Shown here: positions 6,899 through 14,078 of the stretch, one piece after another
Layout: each line of letters opens with the position of its first letter
Numbering within the stretch: the stretch's first letter is position 1
Source of the DNA: Paracoccaceae bacterium
GTDB taxonomy: Bacteria; Pseudomonadota; Alphaproteobacteria; Rhodobacterales; Rhodobacteraceae
Assembly (NCBI GenBank): GCA_007128865.1
Contig: SKWP01000058.1
Coordinates: 1-14,078 of the forward strand
Length of the DNA: 14,078 nucleotides
Direction of reading: 5' to 3'
Notes under the pieces: model-generated
Seen by the model: the letters and a program-made list of their open reading frames with translations, nothing else
Told to the model about the DNA's origin: nothing
Database searches by the model: none
Made by a program: the position numbers and the translations under genes

Positions 6899-8020
6899 AT
6901 GACGGGAAAGACCAGCTTCGATGCAATCGTGGTAGGCGGCGGCCTTGTCGGTATCGCCATCGCCTATGGCCTGAGCCGTCAGTCGCTTTCGGTTCTGGTT
7001 CTGGACGAGGGTGACATCGCGTTTCGTGCCTCGCGCGGAAATTTCGGGCTGGTCTGGGTGCAGAGCAAGGGCGTGAACATGCCCGCCTATGCCGCCTGGA
7101 CGCGCAGGTCATCGGACCTCTGGCCGGATTTTGCCGCAGAGCTTTCTGAGGAAACCGGGGTCACCCTGCATTACAGTCGCAAGGGCGGGTATCACTTCTG
7201 CCTGACCGAAGAAGAGTTCCGGCAACGCGACGCGATGATGCAGCGGCTGTCCGATGCCACCGGCGGCGCCTTCACCTACAGCATGCTCGGTCGGAACGCG
7301 CTGGTCGACCGGTTCCCTGAAATCGGCCCGGATGTGGTGGGGGCATCCTATTCGCCCCATGACGCGCATGTCGGCTCCCTGCAGCTCTTCATGGGAATGC
7401 ATCGGGGTTTCCATGCCCGCGGCGGCACCTATCGGGGCGGTTCCGCGGTGGCCGACATCAGCAGGACGGGTCCGGATTTCGCGGTAACCACCCGGGACGG
7501 GGCGCGGTTTTCGGCGGCGCGTCTGGTGCTGGCCGCGGGCAACGGAACCCGCGCGCTGGCGCCGATGGTGGGCTTGTCGGCGCCGGTTCGGCCGCAGAAG
7601 GGGCAGGTTCTGGTGACCGCACGGACCGATCCGTTTCTGGACGTGCCCACCGCCCTGCTGCGCCAGACCGGGGAGGGATCGGTCCTTATCGGCGACTCCA
7701 AGGAGGAAACCGGTTTCGAGGATTCGACCTCGCCCGAGGTCATGCGCAACCTTGCCGCGCGCGCAGTCGCCACCTTCCCGCGACTCGCCGGCCTGCGCGC
7801 GGTCAGATCATGGGGGGCGCTGCGGGTCATGACCCCGGATGGCCACCCTGTCTATGCCCAGTCCGGCGAGATGCCCGGCGCCTATGTCGCCTGCCTGCAT
7901 TCGGGGGTGACGCTGGCCGCAGCCCACGCCGGCCCCATGGCCGAAGCTATCGCAGCGGGCACCCTGCCCGACAATTTCCAGTCCTTCAGCCCGGATCGTT
8001 TCGGTGTTCAGTCGCATTGA
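6899..8020 (+). CDS. FAD-dependent amino acid/opine dehydrogenase, DAO-type catalytic (beta) subunit
   Basis: A 373-residue protein of the D-amino acid oxidase (DAO) fold, related to DadA, OoxB/NoxB and HcnC. It should oxidise the C-N bond of an amino acid or N-substituted amino acid using FAD. The dinucleotide-binding motif is VVGGGLVGIAIAYGL (GGGLVG, residues 13-18), with a following acidic residue in LVLDEGD. The C-terminal FAD contact region reads RVMTPDGHPVYAQ ... HSGVTLAAAHAGPMAEAI. ATG at 6899 is chosen because AAGG (6890-6893) precedes it at good spacing and the protein then begins just before the FAD motif; TTG at 6845 and ATG at 6869 lack a ribosome site. The stop overlaps the ferredoxin-like gene by 17 bases. 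With the next two genes it makes a three-subunit enzyme of the opine oxidase, HCN synthase or D-hydroxyproline dehydrogenase kind. The substrate is unknown. Confidence 0.9.
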   Translation: MTGKTSFDAIVVGGGLVGIAIAYGLSRQSLSVLVLDEGDIAFRASRGNFGLVWVQSKGVNMPAYAAWTRRSSDLWPDFAAELSEETGVTLHYSRKGGYHFCLTEEEFRQRDAMMQRLSDATGGAFTYSMLGRNALVDRFPEIGPDVVGASYSPHDAHVGSLQLFMGMHRGFHARGGTYRGGSAVADISRTGPDFAVTTRDGARFSAARLVLAAGNGTRALAPMVGLSAPVRPQKGQVLVTARTDPFLDVPTALLRQTGEGSVLIGDSKEETGFEDSTSPEVMRNLAARAVATFPRLAGLRAVRSWGALRVMTPDGHPVYAQSGEMPGAYVACLHSGVTLAAAHAGPMAEAIAAGTLPDNFQSFSPDRFGVQSH

Positions 8021-8303
8021 GGAAAACCCCGCCGAGGCGCTGGTGACCTTCCTGTTCGAAGGCCGCCCGATCACTGCGCGCGCAGGCGATTCGGTCGCCG
8101 CCGCGCTGCTTCTGGCCGGTGTTGCAACAACACGCACGAGCCCGGTCAGCGGCGCGCCCCGGGCGGCCTATTGCATGATGGGCTCCTGCTTCGAGTGCCT
8201 GATGGTCATTGACGGTGCGGCCGATCGTCAGGCCTGCCTGACACCGGTGGCGGACGGCATGGTGGTTTCCCGGCAATTGCCGCTAAGCGGGGGCGGGTCA
8301 TGA
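8004..8303 (+). CDS. (2Fe-2S)-binding small (gamma) subunit of the dehydrogenase
   Basis: A 99-residue ferredoxin-like protein of the HcnA / OoxX type. It has the expected cysteine set Cys57, Cys62, Cys65 and Cys78 in AYCMMGSCFECLMVIDG...QACLTP, matching a plant-type [2Fe-2S] centre. It should pass electrons between the flavins of its partner subunits and on towards the respiratory chain. The only suitable start is GTG at 8004, inside the end of the upstream gene (17-base overlap), with no strong ribosome site, so translation is probably coupled. The stop TGA overlaps the next start in an ATGA junction at 8300-8303. This tight packing argues for stoichiometric synthesis of the three subunits. 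Confidence 0.9.
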   Translation: MFSRIEENPAEALVTFLFEGRPITARAGDSVAAALLLAGVATTRTSPVSGAPRAAYCMMGSCFECLMVIDGAADRQACLTPVADGMVVSRQLPLSGGGS

Positions 8304-9745
8304 GCCGGGCCGTCGACCTTGCCGTGATCGGCGCCGGCCCGGCCGGCCTGGCAGCAGCCATCGAGGCCCGCAGGATCGGGCTCTCGGTGCTCCTGATCGA
8401 TGAACAACCGGGCGTGGGTGGCCAGATCTATCGTGCCACGGATACATCGCCGGTTTCCGGTTCCGGCATCCTCGGAGCGGAATACCGTCGTGGTGGCGAA
8501 CTGGCATTGTCGTTCCGGGCAAGCGGCGCGCGGCATATGGCCGGCTCCACGCTTGTCGATATCACCGCCGATGGCTGGATCGGGTTCGAAGGGCCCGACG
8601 GGGTCGAATTCGTTGAGGCCGCCCAGATCATCCTTGCCAGCGGGGCAGTGGAACGGCCCTTTCCCGTGCCGGGCTGGACCCTGCCGGGTGTGATGACGGT
8701 TGGCGCGGCACAGACGGTGCTGAAGGCCTCGGGCGCGGCCCCTCAGGACGACGCCGTGCTGGTCGGCAGCGGACCACTGCTCTATCTTTACGCCGTCCAG
8801 CTTCTGCGCAGCGGACGCCGGCCACAGGCCATCGTGGATACCGCGCCGCGTCTGCCGGCATTGCGGGCATTGCGCCATTTTCCGCGCGCGCTGGCTGCCC
8901 CCCTGTATCTTGCCAAGGGGCTGCGCCTGTTGAACGAGATCCGCAAGTCGGGAACAGCGCATCACCGGGGCGCCACCGGCATCCGGATCGAAGGGGCCGA
9001 CGCCGCCGAATCAATAGTCTTTCAGGCATCCGGACGGCGGCACAGTCTGAATACCAGCCTGGTATTGCTGCATCAGGGCGTGGTCCCGAATATCCAGATC
9101 ACCCAGGCGCTGCGCTGTCGCCACCGGTGGGATGATGCCCAGCTTTGCTGGGTACCCGAGACCGACGAATGGGCGCAGACATCGCGCCCCGGTCTGCGCG
9201 TCGCCGGCGACGGGGCCGGAATAGCCGGTGCCCTGGCCGCCGAATATCGCGGGCGCATCGCCGCAATCGGTGCAGCGCTCGCGCTTGACCGGATCGTGGA
9301 ACCGGACGCAGAGGAACGCGCACGCCCCCTGCGCCGTCTGCTGAAGACCGAACTTGCAGCCCGGCCCCTGCTGGATGCCCTGTACCGTCCGGCCGACGAC
9401 CTTCGCGTGCCGTCCGAACCCGACACCATCGTGTGCCGCTGCGAGGAGGTAACGCTGGGCGACATTTCCCGCGCGGTGACCATGGGCTGTCCCGGGCCGA
9501 ACCAGTTGAAGGCCTTCGTGCGTGCCGGCATGGGGCCGTGTCAGGGCCGGATGTGTGCGCTGACGGTGACGGAAACCATCGCCAGCCTGCGCGGCAGGCA
9601 TCCCGGCGAGATCGGAAGCTACCGCCTCAGACCGCCGTTCAAGCCCACCACGCTCGGGGCACTGGCAGCAATGAAGCTGCCCGATGCACCGGAAATCGAC
9701 AGGGCAGGAAACACGGGCACTGTCGAACTTGCCGAACAATCGTAA
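8300..9745 (+). CDS. FAD/NAD(P)-binding oxidoreductase (alpha) subunit with C-terminal [2Fe-2S] domain
   Basis: A 481-residue protein of the HcnB / OoxA family, a pyridine nucleotide-disulfide oxidoreductase fold. The N-terminal flavin motif is VIGAGPAGLAAAIEA (about residues 9-23) and DEQPGVGGQIYR follows. A second nucleotide-binding segment, AVLVGSGPLLYLYAVQLL, is in the middle, and VAGDGAGIAGALAAEYRG contacts the flavin. The C-terminal BFD-like domain carries Cys379, Cys381, Cys414 and Cys419 in VCRCEEVTLGDI and GMGPCQGRMC, expected to hold a further [2Fe-2S] cluster. With the DAO-type and ferredoxin subunits it forms a soluble or membrane-peripheral dehydrogenase that does not need to make H2O2. 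The gene starts in an ATGA overlap with the preceding gene. The binding protein gene starts 25 bases after its stop. Confidence 0.92.
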   Translation: MSRAVDLAVIGAGPAGLAAAIEARRIGLSVLLIDEQPGVGGQIYRATDTSPVSGSGILGAEYRRGGELALSFRASGARHMAGSTLVDITADGWIGFEGPDGVEFVEAAQIILASGAVERPFPVPGWTLPGVMTVGAAQTVLKASGAAPQDDAVLVGSGPLLYLYAVQLLRSGRRPQAIVDTAPRLPALRALRHFPRALAAPLYLAKGLRLLNEIRKSGTAHHRGATGIRIEGADAAESIVFQASGRRHSLNTSLVLLHQGVVPNIQITQALRCRHRWDDAQLCWVPETDEWAQTSRPGLRVAGDGAGIAGALAAEYRGRIAAIGAALALDRIVEPDAEERARPLRRLLKTELAARPLLDALYRPADDLRVPSEPDTIVCRCEEVTLGDISRAVTMGCPGPNQLKAFVRAGMGPCQGRMCALTVTETIASLRGRHPGEIGSYRLRPPFKPTTLGALAAMKLPDAPEIDRAGNTGTVELAEQS

Positions 9746-9770
9746 CCACCAACCACAGGGAGACTCGAAC

Positions 9771-10754
9771 ATGACCCTCCACCTGAAAACCACACTGGCC
9801 GCTGTCGCCGCATCCTTGGCACTGACGACAGCGCCGGCGCTGGCCGAATGGCCCGAGCGCCCCATCCGGCTGGTCATTTCCTTCGCCCCCGGCGGCGGGA
9901 TGGACCAGAGCGTGCTGCCGATGAAGCCGATGCTTGAGGAAAAGCTGGGCCAGACGGTGCTGTACGACTACCGTGCCGGCGCCGGGGGTCGCATCGGCTT
10001 CGAGAACGTGTTCATGCAGGGCGCGGATGGCTATGTCATCGGGGCGCTGAGCGAGCCGCATTTTTCCAACACCACGGTCTTCGATGACCCCGCCTACACC
10101 ATCGACGACCTGGTGCCGGTCGGCATTTTCACCACCGATGTTCCGATCTGGTTCGTGCGCAATGACTCGCCCTTCCAGAACATGAACGACCTGATCGAGG
10201 CCGCCCGCGAACGGCCGGGCGAAATCACCGTTGCCACCGGCAGCTTTACCGGTGAGCAGTATCTTTCGGTCGCGATCCTGGAAGAGGAAATGGGCATCAC
10301 CTTTCGCGCCGTGAACGTGGGCGGCGGCGGCCCGGTGATGAGCAACGTTCTGGGTGGCCACATGGATGTCGGCGTGATCCGGCCCGCCTCGCTTCTGGGT
10401 ATTGCAGACGAGGTGCGCGGACTTGCCGTTCTGGCGCCCGAACGCAATGCCAACTATCCCGACACGATGACCTTTGACGAACAGCTTCCGGAAGATGTCC
10501 GGATACCGCACTTCAACTCATCGCGCGGCCTGATGGTTCATCGTGAGTTCGTCGAAAACAACCCCGAAGGCTTCGCCAGGCTGCAGCAGGCCCTGTACGA
10601 AACCGTGCATTCGGCAGAATATGCCGAGGTGCTGGATCGCATGGGACTCGATCTGGTGTGGATCCCGGCGGAAGAGGCAGCTGCCCAGATTCGCGATTCT
10701 GCCCGGATGATGGAACAGTACAAGCCGCTGATCGAGGCGGCATCCACCCGCTGA
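9771..10754 (+). CDS. TctC/Bug-family periplasmic substrate-binding protein of a tripartite tricarboxylate transporter
   Basis: A 327-residue exported solute-binding protein of the Bug/TctC family, the usual length. The signal peptide is residues 1-25 (MTLHLKTTLAAVAA ... APALA), with the mature protein starting EWPERPIRLVISFAPGGG, the characteristic opening of Bug proteins; the PGGGMD segment (residues 40-45) belongs to the ligand-binding loop. AGGGAG at 9757-9762 supports the ATG. It should capture the substrate in the periplasm and deliver it to the TctAB permease encoded immediately downstream. Bug ligands include di- and tricarboxylates, amino acids, amides and nicotinate, so the family does not fix the ligand. 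The linked enzymes suggest a nitrogen-containing carboxylate. The 116-base gap to tctB is full of hairpins (see separate entry). Confidence 0.94.
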   Translation: MTLHLKTTLAAVAASLALTTAPALAEWPERPIRLVISFAPGGGMDQSVLPMKPMLEEKLGQTVLYDYRAGAGGRIGFENVFMQGADGYVIGALSEPHFSNTTVFDDPAYTIDDLVPVGIFTTDVPIWFVRNDSPFQNMNDLIEAARERPGEITVATGSFTGEQYLSVAILEEEMGITFRAVNVGGGGPVMSNVLGGHMDVGVIRPASLLGIADEVRGLAVLAPERNANYPDTMTFDEQLPEDVRIPHFNSSRGLMVHREFVENNPEGFARLQQALYETVHSAEYAEVLDRMGLDLVWIPAEEAAAQIRDSARMMEQYKPLIEAASTR

Positions 10755-10758
10755 GCGG

Positions 10759-10845
10759 GGCCGCGGCGCAAGCTGCGGCCGGCGGGCCGACGCTCCCCGG
10801 CCCGCCCCGAACATCGATCGTCGTCGCCCGATGGGGGCGGCGACG
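10759..10845 (+). promoter_or_regulatory. three consecutive RNA hairpins between the binding-protein and tctB genes
   Basis: Hairpin 1 pairs 10759-10767 with 10772-10780 (9 bp, one G-T wobble, GCAA tetraloop) and begins 4 bases after the stop codon. Hairpin 2 pairs 10781-10788 with 10799-10806 (8 bp, perfect, 10-base loop). Hairpin 3 pairs 10819-10829 with 10835-10845 (11 bp, one wobble, 5-base loop). No T-run follows, so complete termination is unlikely. Such structures commonly protect the upstream mRNA from 3' decay or cause partial termination, giving more binding protein than permease. Confidence 0.6.
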
Positions 10846-10870
10846 GTTGTCACAGGGAAAGGAGCCTTCG

Positions 10871-11278
10871 ATGGCGGTTCTGCGCGAAGCATTGATTCCG
10901 CTGGTCCTGCTGATCTCGGCAGGTACCTACTGGTGGATGACACGGGCCCTGCCTTCGGCAAGCACGGTCTTTCCCTATGTGATCATGGGATTCATGACGG
11001 TCATGGGTGTCGCGATCATCGTCAAGGAATTCCTCACCTCCGGATCGGACCGCAAGGACGATCCGCTCGTGACCTGGCGTGCGCCGGCCCTCCTGGTCCT
11101 GTCGGCCGGCTTCGTGGCCATGTTCGTCCAGATCGGGTTCGTGCCGGCGGCCCTTATCTTCCTTTGCACCTCCTACATCGTGCTCGGAACCAAACCCCTG
11201 CTTGCAGTGATCGTCGCGGCGTCGCTGACCGGGGCCTACTATCTGTTGTTCGCCGTCCTGATCGGCATGAACCTCTGA
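10871..11278 (+). CDS. TctB-family small membrane subunit of the tripartite transporter
   Basis: A 135-residue membrane protein with four hydrophobic segments, as expected for TctB: ALIPLVLLISAGTYWWM, FPYVIMGFMTVMGVAII, APALLVLSAGFVAMFVQIG and the C-terminal stretch covering LIFLCTSYIVLG and VIVAASLTGAYYLL. It has the poorly conserved sequence typical of the family and is recognised mainly by size, topology and position between binding protein and TctA. AAAGGAG (10858-10864) is six bases before the ATG, a strong ribosome site that decides this start. An upstream in-frame extension would run through the hairpin region and is rejected. TctB is thought to assist the large permease subunit; the precise role is not established. 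The gap to tctA is 16 bases. Confidence 0.9.
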   Translation: MAVLREALIPLVLLISAGTYWWMTRALPSASTVFPYVIMGFMTVMGVAIIVKEFLTSGSDRKDDPLVTWRAPALLVLSAGFVAMFVQIGFVPAALIFLCTSYIVLGTKPLLAVIVAASLTGAYYLLFAVLIGMNL

Positions 11279-11294
11279 TCCCGGAGACCGTGGA

Positions 11295-12794
11295 ATGCTC
11301 GAACTTCTGGGTGACCTGAACTTCACAACCTTCACCGTGGCGGTTGCCGGCATCGTCGTCGGCATGTTCTTCGGTGCGTTGCCGGGGTTCGGTGGCAGCG
11401 CATCCCTTGCCATCGTGCTGCCCATAGCCATCGTGATGTCGCCACTGAATTCCATGGTCTTTCTGCTGGGAATCTACACGGGCGGCCATTACGGCGGTGG
11501 CATTCCCGCAGTCCTGATCGGCGTGCCGGGTGATGCCAGCGCCGCCGCGACGGTGCTTGACGGCTTTCCGATGACGCGAAACGGTCAGGCATCCGAGGCA
11601 CTTGCCATGCTGGCGATGGGCTCGGCGGTTGCCGGCATCTTCAGCATCATCGCCTTCCTGATCTTTGCGCCCATTCTCGCCCGGGTGGCGCTCAGCTTCG
11701 GCCCCCCGGAACTGTTCATGCTGGTGGTGCTCGGCCTGACGATCATCGGGTCCATCGAGCCGTCCAACATGTTCAAGGCGCTGTTTGCCGGCGCGCTGGG
11801 CCTTGCCATCGCCACGGTCGGCGTGGACCCGTACTGGGGACGCCCCCGGATGACCATGGGCCTGCCACAGCTCTACGACGGCTTTCCGTTCATTCCGTCG
11901 CTGCTGGGCCTCTTCTGCATTTCACAGATGCTGGTGCTGATCGACCAGAAGGGACTGGTCACCTCTGACAAGAGTGTGGCCAAGCCGTCCTTTGCCCGGA
12001 CCCTGCGCGGGATGGTGGATTGCTTCAGGCACTGGCGGGCGCTGGCCATCGGCAGCCTTTCGGGAACCTTCATCGGGGCATTGCCGGGGGCCGGTGCAAC
12101 CATCGCCGCCTTCATTGCCTACAACCTGACCAAGAACACATCACCCGTGCCCGAAACCTTCGGCAAGGGCAATCCGGACGGTCTGATCGCCCCCGAAGCG
12201 GCGCAGAATGCCATCGTCGGCGGCTCGATGATCCCGACATTCGCATTGGGCATCCCCGGCTCCGGGGCGGCGGCGGTCCTGATGGGGGTGATGATGTACA
12301 TGGGCCTGCGCCCGGGTCCGCAACTGTTTCTCGAACAGCTTACCCTGATCCAGCTGCTGTGCATCTACCTGCTGCTGGGCTGTTTCGTGATGATCGCAAT
12401 CGGTGCGGTGGCCGCAAGCACCTTCTACCGTGTCACCCGTATCCCGCTGCCGATCCTCGTGCCGTCGGTTGTTGTCGCCGCCTCGATCGGGGCGTTCTCA
12501 TACCGTGGCGAAATCTTCGATCTCGGTGTGATGGTCGGGTTCGGGCTTCTGGGCTTTCTGCTGCAAAAGCGCCGCTACCCGCTCAGCGCGGTGGTGCTGG
12601 GTCTGGTGCTGGGGCCGATGGCCGAACAGTACTTCATCCAGAGCCTTCAGATGTCGAACTGGGATTTCATGATCTTCGTGACCCGGCCGATCACCATGGT
12701 CCTCTGGGTGCTCATCATCTTCTCGGTGGTGGTCTCGGTTCTGCTCTACCGCAAGGCCCGTCGCGACGCAGCCGCAACCCGGACGGCCGGGTAG
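11295..12794 (+). CDS. TctA-family large permease subunit of the tripartite transporter
   Basis: A 499-residue integral membrane protein of the TctA family, the full normal length. It forms the secondary, ion-driven permease that imports the solute presented by the binding protein. The duplicated glycine-proline signature is present in both halves: GALPGFGG (residues 27-34) and GALPGAGA (261-268), each followed by a hydrophobic helix. Other family blocks are GIYTGGHYGGGIPAVLIG, GVPGDASAAATVLDGFP, and in the second half MIPTFALGIPGSGAAAVLMG. About ten to twelve membrane segments are visible, with a basic C-terminal tail (YRKARRDAA). GGAG at 11283-11286 precedes the ATG. The next gene begins 37 bases after its stop, so the hydrolase is part of the same transcript. 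Confidence 0.95.
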   Translation: MLELLGDLNFTTFTVAVAGIVVGMFFGALPGFGGSASLAIVLPIAIVMSPLNSMVFLLGIYTGGHYGGGIPAVLIGVPGDASAAATVLDGFPMTRNGQASEALAMLAMGSAVAGIFSIIAFLIFAPILARVALSFGPPELFMLVVLGLTIIGSIEPSNMFKALFAGALGLAIATVGVDPYWGRPRMTMGLPQLYDGFPFIPSLLGLFCISQMLVLIDQKGLVTSDKSVAKPSFARTLRGMVDCFRHWRALAIGSLSGTFIGALPGAGATIAAFIAYNLTKNTSPVPETFGKGNPDGLIAPEAAQNAIVGGSMIPTFALGIPGSGAAAVLMGVMMYMGLRPGPQLFLEQLTLIQLLCIYLLLGCFVMIAIGAVAASTFYRVTRIPLPILVPSVVVAASIGAFSYRGEIFDLGVMVGFGLLGFLLQKRRYPLSAVVLGLVLGPMAEQYFIQSLQMSNWDFMIFVTRPITMVLWVLIIFSVVVSVLLYRKARRDAAATRTAG

Positions 12795-12831
12795 ACGGCC
12801 TGCAACCCCGAAACCAAGGAGGCCGCAAACG

Positions 12832-14078
12832 ATGACATCCCACCATCGCGCACGCTACATGGGCACCCGGCACATGGTCGCCGCCGGGCATTATCTGGCA
12901 GCCCAATCGGCCTTCCAGATCCTGGAAGCCGGCGGAAACGCGGTCGATGCCGCCTGTGCCGGCGGCATTGCGCTTGGCGTTCTGCAAAGTGAGTATGTCG
13001 GGTTCGGCGGCGTCGCACCCATCCTGATCCACATGGCCGAAACCGACGAGACGGTTACGATCGCCGGCCTTGGCCCCTGGCCCGCGCTTGCCGATCTCGA
13101 CGTGATTATGAGGGATCATGGCGGCGTGATGCCCAAGGGGCTGCTGCGTACCGTGGTGCCAGCCGCGCCGGATGCATGGATCACGGCGCTCGAGCGCTTC
13201 GGCACCATGAGCTTTGGTGAGGTCGCGGCCGCAGCGCTGCATTTCGCACGCGACGGGTTTCCGGCGGCGGCAATACAGACCACCATCATCGGCAAGGCTG
13301 CCGAGGACTATCGCCGCTGGAAACAGAATGCCGACATCTTCCTTCCAGGCGGCAACCCCCCGCAGCCCGGCGACCTTTTCGTTCAGGCCGATCTGGGGCG
13401 CACCATTGCCTACATGATCGACGAGGAAAAGGCCGCGCTGAAACACGCAGACCGGGCCGCGGGCCTTGCCGCAGCGCGCGATGCCTTCTATCGCGGCGAC
13501 ATCGCACAGGCGATGGTCAGGTTCCACATGGACAACGGCGGCTGGCTGCGCGCCGACGACCTGGCGAATTACCGCAGCGAAGTGGAAACGGCCTTGAGCA
13601 CCGGCTTCAACGGCGCCGAATACCTCCATTGCGGTCCGTGGTGCCAGGGTCCGCTGCTTGCCCAGGTTCTGGCAATGCTCGACGGGGTGGACCTTGCCGC
13701 CATCGGGGCACATAATTCGGCCGATTACATTCATCATCTTGTGGAGATACTGAAGCTCGCCTACGCCGACCGGCACAACTATTTCGGCGACCCGCGCTTC
13801 GTGACGGTACCGCTGGAGCAACTGATGGCACCGGACTACATCGCAGCGCGCCGCGCGATGGTGAATCCGGAACGGGCCACACCCGGCATGCCGCCGCCCG
13901 GTGATATTCCCGGGTATTCGGTTGCCCCCCTGCGCCCGCACGAGGACGAGGATTTCGCCGGGCAGCTCGACACCTCCTATATCTGCGTGGTGGACCGGCA
14001 CGGAAATGCCGTATCGGCCACGCCCAGCGACGGTTCCGCAGCATCCGAGATCATCCCGGGGCTCGGGTTCGCCCCGTC
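12832..14078 (+). CDS. gamma-glutamyltransferase-family Ntn hydrolase (3' end outside window)
   Basis: The first 415 codons of a protein of the gamma-glutamyltransferase (GGT) superfamily, which self-cleaves to expose a catalytic threonine. AAGGAGG (12816-12822) gives a strong start. Family features are VAAGHYLAAQ, EAGGNAVDAA (about residues 32-41) and SEYVGFGGVAPILIH. The predicted cleavage site and nucleophile is Thr381 in QLDTSYICVVDRHGNAV, aligned with the threonine of bacterial GGTs, so the enzyme is probably active. No signal peptide is present, so it should act in the cytoplasm, unlike secreted E. coli GGT. Two departures stand out. The usual R-E-x-A-P loop, whose Arg holds the glutamate carboxylate, reads GLGPWP (79-84). 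After the nucleophile, TPSDGSAASE replaces the usual TLN-type substrate loop. It may therefore cleave a different amide, as HpxW-type relatives do. It is likely co-transcribed with the transporter. Confidence 0.9.
   Translation, partial: MTSHHRARYMGTRHMVAAGHYLAAQSAFQILEAGGNAVDAACAGGIALGVLQSEYVGFGGVAPILIHMAETDETVTIAGLGPWPALADLDVIMRDHGGVMPKGLLRTVVPAAPDAWITALERFGTMSFGEVAAAALHFARDGFPAAAIQTTIIGKAAEDYRRWKQNADIFLPGGNPPQPGDLFVQADLGRTIAYMIDEEKAALKHADRAAGLAAARDAFYRGDIAQAMVRFHMDNGGWLRADDLANYRSEVETALSTGFNGAEYLHCGPWCQGPLLAQVLAMLDGVDLAAIGAHNSADYIHHLVEILKLAYADRHNYFGDPRFVTVPLEQLMAPDYIAARRAMVNPERATPGMPPPGDIPGYSVAPLRPHEDEDFAGQLDTSYICVVDRHGNAVSATPSDGSAASEIIPGLGFAP

Noticed and set aside
12715..14001. A 428-codon open frame on the minus strand
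   Set aside because: It lies antisense to the GGT-like gene, has no recognisable domain, and is the sort of long shadow frame expected at this GC content.
1..14078. CRISPR arrays, insertion sequences or transposase genes
   Set aside because: No regularly spaced repeats, terminal inverted repeats or transposase motifs were seen.

Overview
This window reads as chromosomal DNA of a high-GC alphaproteobacterium, most likely a Rhodobacterales-type organism. The evidence is the addA-trxA-hslV block, alphaproteobacterial-looking proteins throughout, strong G/C preference at third codon positions, and a metal-uptake pair of NicO plus DUF1007. The assignment is inference from gene content; no rRNA is present.

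Layout. Bases 1-2209 (+ strand) carry the 3' end of addA (recombination helicase-nuclease), trxA (thioredoxin) and hslV (protease subunit). No hslU follows hslV. Bases 2327-5388 (- strand) hold a three-gene run transcribed leftwards: a DUF1007 periplasmic protein, an overlapping NicO-type nickel/cobalt permease with a histidine-rich loop, and a MATE efflux pump. Bases 5553-5854 (+ strand) hold a tRNA-Leu(UAA) gene split by a 215-nt group I intron. Bases 5863-6774 (- strand) encode a LysR-type regulator. Diverging from it, bases 6899-14078 (+ strand) form a tightly packed cluster. It encodes a three-subunit FAD/iron-sulfur amine dehydrogenase of the opine oxidase / HCN synthase / D-hydroxyproline dehydrogenase type, a complete tripartite tricarboxylate-type transporter (binding protein, TctB, TctA), and a gamma-glutamyltransferase-like Ntn hydrolase cut by the window end.

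The outstanding element is the tRNA-Leu(UAA) intron. It lies between U34 and A35, the position of the cyanobacterial and plastid trnL(UAA) intron. A full P1-P9 secondary structure can be drawn, with a U-G pair at the 5' splice site, a terminal G, and core sequences like those of the Azoarcus and Anabaena tRNA introns. Without recognising the intron the gene would be missed or called broken. Group I introns known to me in proteobacterial tRNA genes are in tRNA-Arg(CCU) and tRNA-Ile(CAU), so a Leu(UAA) intron here is notable.

The second interesting unit is the LysR-controlled catabolic cluster. Its parts suggest capture of a solute by the binding protein, import through TctAB, hydrolysis of an amide or gamma-glutamyl-like bond by the cytoplasmic Ntn hydrolase, and FAD-linked oxidation of an amino acid or opine-like product. 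The substrate cannot be read from the sequence. Gaps between genes are all under 200 bases, so no long gene-free stretch exists.
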